Assembly (NCBI RefSeq): GCF_014202505.1 | Contig: NZ_JACHGW010000004.1 | Coordinates: 802,048-866,047 of the forward strand | Reading direction: 5' to 3' | Length of the DNA stretch: 64,000 nucleotides | From: Armatimonas rosea | GTDB taxonomy: Bacteria > Armatimonadota > Armatimonadia > Armatimonadales > Armatimonadaceae | In this document: positions 40,494 through 49,391 of the stretch, piece after piece | Numbering within the stretch: the first letter of the stretch is position 1 | Layout: each line of letters opens with the position of its first letter | The notes under the pieces: generated by a model | Told to the model about the DNA's origin: nothing | Databases searched by the model: none | Seen by the model: the letters and a program-made list of their open reading frames with translations, nothing else | Translations under genes and position numbers: made by a program

Positions 40494-41144
40494 TTACTCC
40501 GTCGTCTTGCTGAGCCGTCGCCGCAGGCCGCGCTTCCAGACCGCGGCCAGCTCTGGCACCGCAAGGAGGCGCTCGATCAGCTCCGTGTCGAGCGTCTCGC
40601 CCAAGAGGGCACGGTTGGCGTCATCTACGGTGAGCCCATGCTCTGAGCGGCTCTCCAGCGTGAGCACATCGCCTGCCTGCACCGTCCCGGGAGTGAGGAC
40701 GCGCAGGTACCAGCCGGACTTGCCCGTGGCCATCACCGCTTTGAGGAACCCCTTGAGCCCCAGCTTGCGCTCCTGCTTGCTACACGGGAAGCGCGGCTGC
40801 GAGACCTGAACCTGCGCCGTGCCCACCGTGTAGATATCCCCGATACAGACCGTCGTCTCGTCGTCGCCAATAAGGGTCCAGTTCTCCCCGACGGCACCGG
40901 GGGAAAGCACCACGCCATAGACCGCACTCCAGTGGGTATGGTGCGCCAGCGGATGGACACAAACGGCCTGGTCCTTCGAGCCATGGTGCTTCGTGTCCGC
41001 GACTTTATCCCCATCGAGCCCCCGCAGCCCGAGCGCCACCGGCCCGACCACCGGCTCACGGTAGATCGCGGTGCGCCACTCGCCCTTGCTATCGGTTCGG
41101 GTTTGTGGCTGCCCAATCAGCTGCGTGTGGATCGTCAGGCTCAT
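40494..41144 (-). CDS. MOSC-domain protein (YiiM-like)
   Basis: A 216-residue MOSC domain protein. It contains LGLRGLDGDKVADTKHHGSKDQAVCVH, GENWTLIGDDE, and a cysteine in QPRFPCSKQERKLG, the typical persulfide or molybdenum-cofactor-binding site. YiiM members reduce N-hydroxylated compounds with molybdenum cofactor. It overlaps dapA by the four bases ATGA, so it is cotranscribed with it. No direct link to lysine synthesis is known. Confidence 0.9.
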   Translation of the reverse strand: MSLTIHTQLIGQPQTRTDSKGEWRTAIYREPVVGPVALGLRGLDGDKVADTKHHGSKDQAVCVHPLAHHTHWSAVYGVVLSPGAVGENWTLIGDDETTVCIGDIYTVGTAQVQVSQPRFPCSKQERKLGLKGFLKAVMATGKSGWYLRVLTPGTVQAGDVLTLESRSEHGLTVDDANRALLGETLDTELIERLLAVPELAAVWKRGLRRRLSKTTE

Positions 41145-42040
41145 ACCGAGAGGCCATGCCCTCTTAGGACGCCCAAGATAGTCTCGCTCTCTTTCTCGTT
41201 GCAGTCCACGAGCGGCAGGCGCACGGGGCCGACTTTCTTACCGAGTGTCCGTAGTGCCAGCTTGGTCGGGGCGGGCGACGGCGTCGAGAACATGATCTTG
41301 GCGATGGGCAGTGTCTTGAGGAAGAGCTCCGCGGCCTCCGTGGACTTTCCGGCAAACCAGGTGTCGCAGATCGCCTTGAACTCGGGGCCGATCACGTGTG
41401 CGATCACGCTCACCATGCCCGCTCCGCCCAGTGCCAAGGTCGGCAGCAAGTTCGCATCGTCGCCGGAGTACACATCAAAGCTCGGGGGCGTGACACGGAG
41501 CACCTCGGCGAACTGGCTGATGTCTGGGGTGGCCTCCTTGATCGCGACAATAGTCGGGCAGTCAGCGGCGAGGCGCGCCGTGGTCGCGGGCTCCAGGTTG
41601 GTGATGGTCCGTGTGGGGACGTTGTAGAGCATCACGGGCAGGTCGGTGGCGCTGGCCACGGCCTTGAAGTGCTGGTAGAGCCCCTCCTGGCTGGGCTTGT
41701 TGTAGTAGGGCACCACGGCAAGAAGCGCGCCCGCACCCGCCGCCTTGGCATCGTGGGCCGCCTCGATCACCTCCGCAGTGTTGTTGCCCCCCACCCCCGC
41801 GATCACTTTCTCGGAGCCAATCGCCTCGACAATCGCCTTCACCAGCGCCGCTTTCTCTTTCGGCGAGGTGGTCGGGGACTCGCCGGTGGTGCCATTGATC
41901 ACCAGCGCATCCGAGCCATGGGCCAGCAGCCACTTCGCCAGCGCCACGGCCTCCACAAAGTCCACCTGGTTGTCCGCACCAAAAGGCGTCACCATCGCCG
42001 TCACAATATGCCCCCATCGGGCCTGCATTCCACGCATCAT
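41141..42040 (-). CDS. dapA: 4-hydroxy-tetrahydrodipicolinate synthase
   Basis: A 299-residue lyase that condenses pyruvate and aspartate semialdehyde in the diaminopimelate/lysine pathway. It has GTTGESPTTSPKEK, the catalytic tyrosine Y139 (YNVPTRT) and Schiff-base lysine K168 (AIKEAT). Two ATGs are adjacent (42040, 42037); an AGAGAGG ribosome-binding site fits the second slightly better. The start lies one base behind the stop of the Uma2-like gene. Together with asd in the same operon it supplies the first two steps from aspartyl phosphate. Confidence 0.96.
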   Translation of the reverse strand: MMRGMQARWGHIVTAMVTPFGADNQVDFVEAVALAKWLLAHGSDALVINGTTGESPTTSPKEKAALVKAIVEAIGSEKVIAGVGGNNTAEVIEAAHDAKAAGAGALLAVVPYYNKPSQEGLYQHFKAVASATDLPVMLYNVPTRTITNLEPATTARLAADCPTIVAIKEATPDISQFAEVLRVTPPSFDVYSGDDANLLPTLALGGAGMVSVIAHVIGPEFKAICDTWFAGKSTEAAELFLKTLPIAKIMFSTPSPAPTKLALRTLGKKVGPVRLPLVDCNEKESETILGVLRGHGLSV

Positions 42041-42607
42041 TTACCTCTCTTTGACATAAAACACTCTTGATGGCAGTATGTCACGCACACGCACTCCATG
42101 AATTCCGTTCACAAAGAAGATGGGCCAGATCGTCCCCGTTTCCTCATGTATCTCGCTCGTGGTGTAAACTCCCGACTCTTTATGTCGGAAGGCGAGAACC
42201 CGCCTCCTGGAAACGTCAATCAGATAAAACTCAGCAATCCCCACACGAGCATAGGCTTGGGCTCTTAGCTCCGCCATCTCTTGTGGCAGAACATCAACTA
42301 CCACAGAATCCTCAAAGTCAGTCAGATGAAAGTCCGCAATGAGATAGTCTGTGCCATTTTCTCGTGGATCAGAGATTCGCTTATGCTCGGTGATTCTCTC
42401 TGGACGAAATCTTGCCAAAACACGCCCGCAAATTCTCTCGCGTTCTTGTTGATTCTCTGGGCGCTGGTAGAGCAGTCCAGAGATCAACTCCATCCGGGAG
42501 ATTCTCTCTGGGAACAGCGCTTCAAACCGAGGCCAATCCTCACAAGTCCATGTCAGCGGGTGTGGATGTGGTGCACACTCCAGCGGCTGTGAGAGAACTT
42601 CGGGCAT
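42041..42607 (-). CDS. Uma2-family putative endonuclease
   Basis: A 188-residue protein of the Uma2 (DUF820) family, a PD-(D/E)XK-nuclease-like fold abundant in cyanobacteria, Chloroflexota and Armatimonadota. It has the helical start (TWTCEDWPRFEALFPERISRMELISGLLYQRP), and the late motif MAELRAQAYARVGIAEFYLIDVSRRRVLAFR. The usual PDLxVEVLS acidic strand appears as EDSVVVDVLPQ, with D for E. Its target and role are unknown. It is placed between asd and dapA with gaps of only 3 and 0 bases. Confidence 0.88.
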   Translation of the reverse strand: MPEVLSQPLECAPHPHPLTWTCEDWPRFEALFPERISRMELISGLLYQRPENQQERERICGRVLARFRPERITEHKRISDPRENGTDYLIADFHLTDFEDSVVVDVLPQEMAELRAQAYARVGIAEFYLIDVSRRRVLAFRHKESGVYTTSEIHEETGTIWPIFFVNGIHGVRVRDILPSRVFYVKER

Positions 42608-42610
42608 GCC

Positions 42611-43627
42611 CTAAATTACTCCTCGCTGGATTAAAAGCTCCGCGATCTGGTAGCCGTTGAGGGCCGCGCCCTTGAGAATCTGGTCGCCCGCCACGAAGAG
42701 ATCGAGCGCCTTGGGGTGCGAGAGGTCCTCACGAATCCGCCCGACAAGACACTCATCGCGTCCGGTCGCATCCACTGGCATGGGGAAGGTGTTGCTCTCG
42801 CGGTCGTCCACCAGAATCACGCCCGGAAACGCGGCAATGGCGGCGCGGGCTTCGTCCACGGTAGGCCGCTCGCCCACAAACTCGATATTGACGCTCTCGC
42901 TGTGCGCCCGAAGCACGGGAACCCGAACACAGGTAGCGGTGACAGCGAGCTCGGGGGCGTGGAGGATCTTGCGGGTCTCCTTGACCATCTTGAGCTCCTC
43001 CTCGTTGTAGCCGGTCTCGTTGATCGCGGTGTTGTGCGAGAAGAGATTGAACGCCACTTGGTGGGGGAAGATCTCCTTGGTCGGGGGCTTTCCGGCCAGC
43101 AGCTCGCCTGCCTGCACTTCGAGCTCGCGCATCGCCGCTGCGCCCGCACCCGACGCCGCCTGGTAGGTGCTGACCACGACACGCTTCACAGGCCACTTCT
43201 GGTGCAGCGGGGTCAGGGCCATCAGCAGGATAATGGTCGAGCAGTTCGGGTTGGCGATAATGCCCTTGTGCGCCAGGACATCGTCGGGGTTGACCTCGGG
43301 GACAACCAGGGGGACATCGGGGTCCATGCGAAACGCCGACGAGTTATCGATCACCACGGCTCCCGCTTTCACTGCTGCCTGCGCGTACTGTTTCGAGCGC
43401 CCGCCGCCTGCGGAGAAGAACGCGATATCGCAGCCCGTAAACGAGTCCTCGGTCAGCTCGGCGACCGGAAGCTCCTCGCCCTTAAACATGATCGTCTTGC
43501 CGACCGAGCGCGCCGATGCCAGCAAGGTAAGGGAGGCGAGCGGGAAGTCCCGCTCCTCCAATAACTTCAAAAACTCCGCCCCGACCGCGCCTGTCGCGCC
43601 CGCCAGAGCCACATGGTATTGCTTCAT
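42611..43627 (-). CDS. asd: Aspartate-semialdehyde dehydrogenase
   Basis: A 338-residue NADPH enzyme that converts aspartyl phosphate to aspartate semialdehyde. The nucleotide-binding start is VALAGATGAVGAEFLKLL, the catalytic cysteine is C129 in ANPNCSTI, and the substrate-binding part has VSTYQAASGAGAAAMRELE and CVRVPVLRAHSESVNIEF. Length is normal. First gene of a five-gene minus-strand operon. A TATCAT box eight bases before the ATG suggests a leaderless start. Confidence 0.96.
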   Translation of the reverse strand: MKQYHVALAGATGAVGAEFLKLLEERDFPLASLTLLASARSVGKTIMFKGEELPVAELTEDSFTGCDIAFFSAGGGRSKQYAQAAVKAGAVVIDNSSAFRMDPDVPLVVPEVNPDDVLAHKGIIANPNCSTIILLMALTPLHQKWPVKRVVVSTYQAASGAGAAAMRELEVQAGELLAGKPPTKEIFPHQVAFNLFSHNTAINETGYNEEELKMVKETRKILHAPELAVTATCVRVPVLRAHSESVNIEFVGERPTVDEARAAIAAFPGVILVDDRESNTFPMPVDATGRDECLVGRIREDLSHPKALDLFVAGDQILKGAALNGYQIAELLIQRGVI

Positions 43628-43635
43628 TGCAAGCC

Positions 43636-43641
43636 ATGATA
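43636..43641 (-). promoter_or_regulatory. -10 box in front of asd
   Basis: GGTATCAT on the minus strand, eight bases before the ATG at 43627; no Shine-Dalgarno in the gap. Confidence 0.5.
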
Positions 43642-43681
43642 CCGCACGCCAAATCGTCGGGCGAGGGGCCGGTGGGTGTGC

Positions 43682-43735
43682 GGGGATTGGAAATCCCCGG
43701 CACCAGGGAGAGAGCGCCCCGTGGGCGCGGAGAAT
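43682..43735. repeat. Palindromic repeat, GAGCGTCCC family, copy C (partial)
   Basis: GGGGATTGGAAATCCCC (43682-43698) followed by GGCACCAGGGAGA and GAGCGCCCCGTGGGCGCGGAG. This corresponds to the left half of copies A and B; the right arm is missing. The rest of the gap to 43873 shows no gene. Confidence 0.65.
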
Positions 43736-43873
43736 AGACTTCGTCGCCTACGAATACAGCTCGGTTTCAGAGAGTCGTCGAAGTTCAAAAGCAGCAGGGA
43801 TGGCAACCGTCCCAACCCACTTTTGAAAGTCCACCGCTACCCGAGAAGTGCCACCAAGAGTGCGGTGCAGGTT

Positions 43874-45973
43874 TTATGCATTTTTATCTTCGAGCTTTAT
43901 CGTCCTTGGGAACCCCTCGAACTGCCCACCTCCATGTCGCCACATCTCAAAGGTCGCCTCACGGGTCTTCTTGTTCAGGCGGATAATGCCATAGCCAGAG
44001 CCTTTTTTGTGTGCTACTTCGTCCGGGGGGACTGTACCGCCGACTTCTTTGAGAGTGTTGCTCCCCTTCTCTGGATTCGCCGCTGCCAGCACCGTGAGCT
44101 TATGCCCGAAGCTATCGGTGAAGCGCCCGGTGACACTGGCTCCCTCAGGCCACCAGGCACGCGGCCAGCCGTTGGCGGTGCCGGGAACCATAAATGCCAG
44201 CGGGCCATCGTCCCAGTCGTCGATACCGTGCCGCAATAAAATCCCGCTGTGCTGATCCCCGGCGAGCATCAGCACGGTCGGACGGAGCGCCGTGAGTGCC
44301 CGCCGCCGCCCGGACTGTGGCCAAGCGTTACAGTCCAGGTCGAGCTTAATGGGATTGAGTTGTGGCCCCGAGTGCGTCGTCGCATGGCAGAAGATCGTCT
44401 GGGAGACAACGATCTTAAACGGAGCGGGCTCTTTGGCCCAGCGCACCAGAAAGCGCTCCTGGCGCTCGCCCAGGAGCTGTGCGCCGGGGATATCGAGCAC
44501 CTTGGGGTCGGTCTTGGCCTGCTGGCGAAGCGCTGGGGAGACGACAGCATCGGGGCCGGTCTTGAACTTGCGGTCCTCGATTACGGCGAAGTCCACGCCG
44601 CCGTACTTGAGCTGGGTAAAGTACACCCCGATGCCTTGCGCGATTGGGGCCGGGTCGATCGGGTCAGGCAGGTGCCCGGTCTGGGTGCGCTGGACGACAC
44701 CCACCCACTCGGCAGGCATGACGTAGCCGCCGTTTTCTTGTTTGCCATTGGGCGCGGGCCGCCCGCCCTGTCCCCAGACATTGCCCTGGAAGACATCGTG
44801 GTCGTCGGGCAGAATAATGGAAGGTCGGTCTTTGAGCAGCTCGCGCCACATCCAGCCAAAGTGCCAGAACTTTCGTAAGTAGTCCAGCGTTGCGCGATCG
44901 GTGGGCTTGCGGATAATCCCAAAGCCGCCGTAGTTCTCGTAGATCTGGTCGCCTAAGAAACAGAGGAGATCCGGGTTCTGCTTCGCCACCATTGCTGTAA
45001 GCCGTGCCTGCGGGAAGACATAGCCATGATCGCAGGAGAGCACGCCCACCGAGAGGGTCTCTCGATCCACTGGGTCACGTCTAAGCGTCCCTTCCCAGTG
45101 ATAGTCTTTGCCCTGCCACGTATAGGCAACCCGATAGGCCGTATCTGCGCCTGCCTTCCAGCCAGGAACGCGAAAGAGTGCTGTGCTCGAGAGTGGCTCC
45201 ACGGTGGCATCGCTGAGCTTCTCCCAGCCCGCACCACGCCTGACCTCCAGCCGGACGGTCTGGCTGTCGGATTTTTCCAGGGGGGGCAAGAGCGCCAGGA
45301 GCTTGAGCACGCTGCCCGAGAGCGTGTACTGTGTCCAGAGCAGCGGTCCAAATGCGCGTTCGGGAGCCCCCTCTAGTTTCTCGCCCTCTGCCTTGAAATC
45401 CGCATAGCGCCAGCGGAGAATCGGCTGGTTGTTGCCCTCGGGCTGGTTGCGCGGCGCCTCGGCGAGGAGGGCGATATTGCCGTGTAGTACTGCTGCCTCG
45501 AGCATCGCCCCAAGACGGACTGTCTTCTCGCCCTGTGTCCCGGTGAGTGTCGCCACGCCCCCCGCCCCAATGCTCAGCTTCAGCGTGACCGCTTGCTTGG
45601 TATCCAGAGGCTCTGCGCTCACCATCTCCCCGAAAAAGAGTTTTCCATCCGCCCGAATGCCCGCTTCGTGCTTGTGCTGGTAGTGCCAGAGCGCGTGGCG
45701 AAAGTCATCGAGCTGGCCGCGCAGGGCAAAGGCAAATCCCGCCCGCACCGCCGCTGGCTGTGCCGGAGCACCGTCGAGGCGCACGGTCACCGAGAGCGTG
45801 AAGGTGCTTGGTTTTTCGGTGAGCGCATGGCTTAGCAGGTGCAGCAAGCGCCCCTTGGCCGCCAAGGCTACGACCTCGTTGTCCTCCACGCTCCAGTCCT
45901 GGAGCGGCGCCGCCCAGAACTCTGGCCCCACCCAGCGGCGGGTGCCCTTCCAGTCACTCTGAAAAATACTCAT
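43874..45973 (-). CDS. PhoD-like metallophosphatase / phosphodiesterase
   Basis: A 699-residue protein. The N-terminal about 270 residues form a beta-sandwich-type domain, and the C-terminal part is the PhoD-like metallophosphatase, with LSVGVLSCDHGY, LLCFLGDQIYENYGG (metal-binding Asp), IILPDDHDVFQGN (DHD motif) and LMLAGDQHSG. No signal peptide is seen, which is unusual beside three exported sulfatase-type proteins. The start MSIFQSDWKG at 45973 overlaps the stop of the sulfatase by four bases and is preceded by GGAAAGAAG. It is the last gene of the sulfatase operon; a role in removing phosphate from the same substrates is inference. Confidence 0.88.
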   Translation of the reverse strand: MSIFQSDWKGTRRWVGPEFWAAPLQDWSVEDNEVVALAAKGRLLHLLSHALTEKPSTFTLSVTVRLDGAPAQPAAVRAGFAFALRGQLDDFRHALWHYQHKHEAGIRADGKLFFGEMVSAEPLDTKQAVTLKLSIGAGGVATLTGTQGEKTVRLGAMLEAAVLHGNIALLAEAPRNQPEGNNQPILRWRYADFKAEGEKLEGAPERAFGPLLWTQYTLSGSVLKLLALLPPLEKSDSQTVRLEVRRGAGWEKLSDATVEPLSSTALFRVPGWKAGADTAYRVAYTWQGKDYHWEGTLRRDPVDRETLSVGVLSCDHGYVFPQARLTAMVAKQNPDLLCFLGDQIYENYGGFGIIRKPTDRATLDYLRKFWHFGWMWRELLKDRPSIILPDDHDVFQGNVWGQGGRPAPNGKQENGGYVMPAEWVGVVQRTQTGHLPDPIDPAPIAQGIGVYFTQLKYGGVDFAVIEDRKFKTGPDAVVSPALRQQAKTDPKVLDIPGAQLLGERQERFLVRWAKEPAPFKIVVSQTIFCHATTHSGPQLNPIKLDLDCNAWPQSGRRRALTALRPTVLMLAGDQHSGILLRHGIDDWDDGPLAFMVPGTANGWPRAWWPEGASVTGRFTDSFGHKLTVLAAANPEKGSNTLKEVGGTVPPDEVAHKKGSGYGIIRLNKKTREATFEMWRHGGGQFEGFPRTIKLEDKNA

Positions 45974-47361
45974 AGCTTCTTTCCTGCCAGCGGGGCATTG
46001 GTGGATTTTATCCACGCCAGTAAGTCCTTGAGGAGCTCGTCGCGCTTGCTGGGGTTGGTATCGGCAAGGTTGCTGCGTTCCCCAATATCGTCCTTGAGGT
46101 TGTAGAGTTCCAGTGCATTCTTTCCGCCATCGAGCACCCACTCCTCGTGGTAGAGGTGCAACTTCCAGTCGCCCTTGCGAATAACACTAATGGGGCGGGT
46201 GCGGAAGTCTTTGTCACGGCCTCGGATTACCGGGTCGTTGAGATAGCCAGGGAAGTGCCAGAAGATCGCTTGGCGCTTGAGGGTGCTACCACCTTTGAGA
46301 AGTGGGACGAGGCTCTCGCCATCAAGCAGCTTAGGAGGCTTGGCTCCGGCTGCTTCGAGAAACGTCGGGTAGAAATCGATGTTGATAACAGGCGTCGCGC
46401 AGACGCTGCCAGGCTTGGTGACACCGGGCCAGCGCACGATCAGAGGCTCGCGGATGCCCCCTTCGTAGTAGCCGCCTTTGCTTCCTCGGAGCGGCTCTTG
46501 CGACGACTGCTGGGTTGCGCCATTGTCCGACGTGAAGACGACGATTGTGTTTTTCGCTAGGTTTAGCTCCTTGAGCTTTTTGAGAAGTATGTCTATGCTG
46601 GAGTCCAAGGCAGCGACACACGCAGCATACTTCGCATTTCTCTGCTCTATGCCGGGAGTTTTTGCCTTGAACTTCGCCAGAGTGCCTGGCTGGGCTTGGA
46701 GTGGTGAGTGAATCCCGTGGTGGGCGAGATAGACAAAAAACGGCTTAGCCTTGTTCTTCTCGATAAACGCACAGGCTTTGTTCGTGAGCGTAAAGACCCC
46801 CTTGGGATCACTGGGAGGCCCTGTCTGGTTGCCCTCGCCCCCTTCTTTGAGAGGACCATTTCCAAAGGAGTCGTAGGTCTCGTCGAAGCCCTGTTGTGAC
46901 GGCAGTGCGCCTTCTGTGGGATGCATGAGGTGCCACTTGCCAAAGTGCCCCGTGGCATAGCCTGCCGATTTCAGGGCATCGGCGAGCGTGATGTTCTCCT
47001 CGAGCAAACCCTGCTTATTGGGGTAGGGCACCAGACGCATCAGCTCCTTCGGCCCTCGGTTCGTGCTGTCTACGGCGTAGACCCCGTGCCGTGGCCCGTA
47101 GGTTCCCGAGAGCAAGCACGCCCGGCTCGGGGCGCAGTTTCCCGCCGCAGCGTAGGCATGGGTGAAGACCATCCCCTCTTTAGCGAAGCGATCAATCACC
47201 GGCGTCTCGTAGAAGTCCGAGCCCTGGTAGCCGACATCGCGCCAGCCCAGATCATCGGCAAAGATAAAGACAATGTTGGGCTGACCTGGTCCCCTCGCCC
47301 CCGCAGGGCGGGGGAATAGTAGGGTGAGGAGCGTGAGAAAAACAATGAGTGTCCGTTGCAT
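45970..47361 (-). CDS. Exported sulfatase
   Basis: A 463-residue sulfatase with a signal peptide (MQRTLIVFLTLLTLLFPRPAGA). Metal site FIFADDLGW; formylglycine motif C76 in CAPSRACLLSG, the typical CxPSR; second metal site VFTSDNGATQ; C-terminal lysine region. It cleaves sulfate esters, probably in the periplasm or outside, after C76 is converted to formylglycine by the FGE in the same operon. It lies 5 bases after the previous sulfatase gene. The substrate, likely a sulfated polysaccharide, is not identified. Confidence 0.95.
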   Translation of the reverse strand: MQRTLIVFLTLLTLLFPRPAGARGPGQPNIVFIFADDLGWRDVGYQGSDFYETPVIDRFAKEGMVFTHAYAAAGNCAPSRACLLSGTYGPRHGVYAVDSTNRGPKELMRLVPYPNKQGLLEENITLADALKSAGYATGHFGKWHLMHPTEGALPSQQGFDETYDSFGNGPLKEGGEGNQTGPPSDPKGVFTLTNKACAFIEKNKAKPFFVYLAHHGIHSPLQAQPGTLAKFKAKTPGIEQRNAKYAACVAALDSSIDILLKKLKELNLAKNTIVVFTSDNGATQQSSQEPLRGSKGGYYEGGIREPLIVRWPGVTKPGSVCATPVINIDFYPTFLEAAGAKPPKLLDGESLVPLLKGGSTLKRQAIFWHFPGYLNDPVIRGRDKDFRTRPISVIRKGDWKLHLYHEEWVLDGGKNALELYNLKDDIGERSNLADTNPSKRDELLKDLLAWIKSTNAPLAGKKL

Positions 47362-47366
47362 CGGAG

Positions 47367-49391
47367 TTACTTCTCCCCCAGATCACTGTAGAAGAGGAGT
47401 TCGAAGCCTGTCGGGGCGCTCTTGCGGAGCTGCTCTATGCGCGCCGCCTCTCCTTCGAGTTTCCCCGGCTTTATGGCTTCTGCCTCGTAGACCCAGAGCT
47501 CACAGAGCAGGGCGTTGGGGCCGACGATGCGATCTATAAGGACTTTCAGTGCTGTCCCCGAGAGTCCTGATGGAATGTCCACAACCAGCTCCTGTGGCTT
47601 CTGCCTCTTGCCTTTCCAGGCCGGAAGCTCGGTGTCGGGAACGACGCCGACTGCTCCCGTACCATCAGCGTTGGCGACCCGTACGCGCTGCGTACGGCCA
47701 CGCCCGCCCCAGTCCCACCAAGAGAAGCCAATCTTATGTGCTTTTCCCGGAGCGAGGCCAGAAATAAGGAGCTCAACAGACGAATGGTGCTGCACTGACG
47801 AGCCAAACCAGGGGGCTACCTCCGTGGTGAAGTCAGGCGGGGTGTAGGCACGCCCTGCGAGAGTGGTGATCCCTGGCCCGCTAGATACTGCCGTCGTAAC
47901 GATAGCCTTTGCTTCAGCTTCGTAGGAGCGTGGGTTTCCCGGCTGTGGCGTGTGCTCGCTCGCCATCAGTGCCTTCATCCGTGCCAGCAGTGTTGCGTGC
48001 TTGGGGTCACCGGCGAGATCGTGGTCCTCATGGGGATCGGTGACGACGTTGTAGAGCTTCAGCGGGGTGCTGGCGTCTTTGATCTGCACGCGAAGCCCCA
48101 CGAAATCCCCGATACGCACGGCCTGCTGGTCGCCCCAAGGGTCGGGACCCGTATTGGGAAAGCCGTGGCGGCCCAGCACCTCACGGTCGGTCTTGAGGTT
48201 GCTAGGGCCATGAAACTCCCAGTAGAGAAAGTCGTGGGGCTTCTGCACGCCCTTCCCCGTGACACTCGCTGCGAGGGAGAGACCGTCGGTGCCGGAAGGC
48301 ACTTTGGCTCCTGCGAGCTCAGCAAAGGTAGCCAGCCAGTCGTAGTGGGCGCTGGGCAAGGAGACCGCGCCAGGCTTGACGACTCCTGGCCCCCAGACAA
48401 TCGTCGGCTCTCGCATCCCACCTTCGTAAAGATCGCGCTTGAAGCCATCGTGTGGCCCCCAAGAGCGGAAAACCTGTGGATCTTTGGCAGGGCCATTGTC
48501 GGAGGTAAAGACAATCAGTGTATTTTTGTCCAAGCCCTGCTTTTGGAGCGTTGCTCTCAGGTCGCCCATCGCAGCGTCTAAGCGCCGAATCATCGTGGCG
48601 TAGCGCTTCTCCCAGTCCGTCCACTCCGCAGGAAGTGTAGGATCGAGCCAGGCGTTTTTCTGCGCGGGGTTGGTCATTAGTGGCAGCGAGACACCGCCAG
48701 TTGGGTACGGGCCGTCGGGCACTTGATAGGCCATGTGCGGCGCAATATAGGCTAGGTAGAGAAAGAAGGGCTGCTTGGGGTTCTTGGCTGTCTGCTCGGC
48801 GATATAGGCTTTCGCTTTGGCGGTGTAGAGATCCGTGGAGTAGCTGTCCTTGAACTGCTCGGTAACGTCCTTCGTTCCCTCGAAGATCGGGTGCTGCGTA
48901 TCGGGGTAGTGGACGTGCCCGTCGCTGTGGCCGTAGAGCCCGAACCAGTGGTCGAAGCCGCGCTTCTCCGGGTGGGCGGGCATGTCCTTCTTGCCGCCCC
49001 CAATCCCCCACTTGCCCACGGAATAGGTCGCGTAGCCAGCCGCTTTTAGGACGCTCGCCATGGTCGGGGCCTCGGCCAGCTCGGGCAGAGCACGGTCAAA
49101 CTGATGATCCCGGATCGGAGAGTGGCCGGTGTGCTTTCCAAGCATCAGGCAAGCGCGGGTCGGCACACAGACGGGTGAGCTGGCGTAGTGCTGCGTCCAC
49201 TTCTGCCCCTCGGCTGCGAGCGTTTCCAAGTTTGGCGTAGAGAAGCGCTTCTGTCCAAAGGGCGAGATGTCGCCGTAGCCAAGGTCGTCGCAGAGGACGA
49301 AGATAATATTGGGCCGCTGGGGCTTAGCGGGCTGTGCAAGTGCAGGGAGTGAGAGAGCTACGAGCACAAGCACACTCAAAAGTCGTCTCAT
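47367..49391 (-). CDS. Exported sulfatase with C-terminal accessory domain
   Basis: A 674-residue sulfatase. The signal peptide is MRRLLSVLVLVALSLPALA; metal site VLCDDLGYGD; formylglycine motif C75 in CVPTRACLMLGKH, with Thr in place of the usual Ser of CxPSR; VFTSDNGPAK further on. After the sulfatase core (ending near residue 490) come about 170 residues that resemble a beta-sandwich accessory domain (HHSSVELLISGLAPGKAHKIGFSWWDWGG). The start overlaps the stop of the preceding gene by ATGA. FGE enzymes accept CxPTR less readily than CxPSR, so modification efficiency is uncertain. Confidence 0.93.
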   Translation of the reverse strand: MRRLLSVLVLVALSLPALAQPAKPQRPNIIFVLCDDLGYGDISPFGQKRFSTPNLETLAAEGQKWTQHYASSPVCVPTRACLMLGKHTGHSPIRDHQFDRALPELAEAPTMASVLKAAGYATYSVGKWGIGGGKKDMPAHPEKRGFDHWFGLYGHSDGHVHYPDTQHPIFEGTKDVTEQFKDSYSTDLYTAKAKAYIAEQTAKNPKQPFFLYLAYIAPHMAYQVPDGPYPTGGVSLPLMTNPAQKNAWLDPTLPAEWTDWEKRYATMIRRLDAAMGDLRATLQKQGLDKNTLIVFTSDNGPAKDPQVFRSWGPHDGFKRDLYEGGMREPTIVWGPGVVKPGAVSLPSAHYDWLATFAELAGAKVPSGTDGLSLAASVTGKGVQKPHDFLYWEFHGPSNLKTDREVLGRHGFPNTGPDPWGDQQAVRIGDFVGLRVQIKDASTPLKLYNVVTDPHEDHDLAGDPKHATLLARMKALMASEHTPQPGNPRSYEAEAKAIVTTAVSSGPGITTLAGRAYTPPDFTTEVAPWFGSSVQHHSSVELLISGLAPGKAHKIGFSWWDWGGRGRTQRVRVANADGTGAVGVVPDTELPAWKGKRQKPQELVVDIPSGLSGTALKVLIDRIVGPNALLCELWVYEAEAIKPGKLEGEAARIEQLRKSAPTGFELLFYSDLGEK

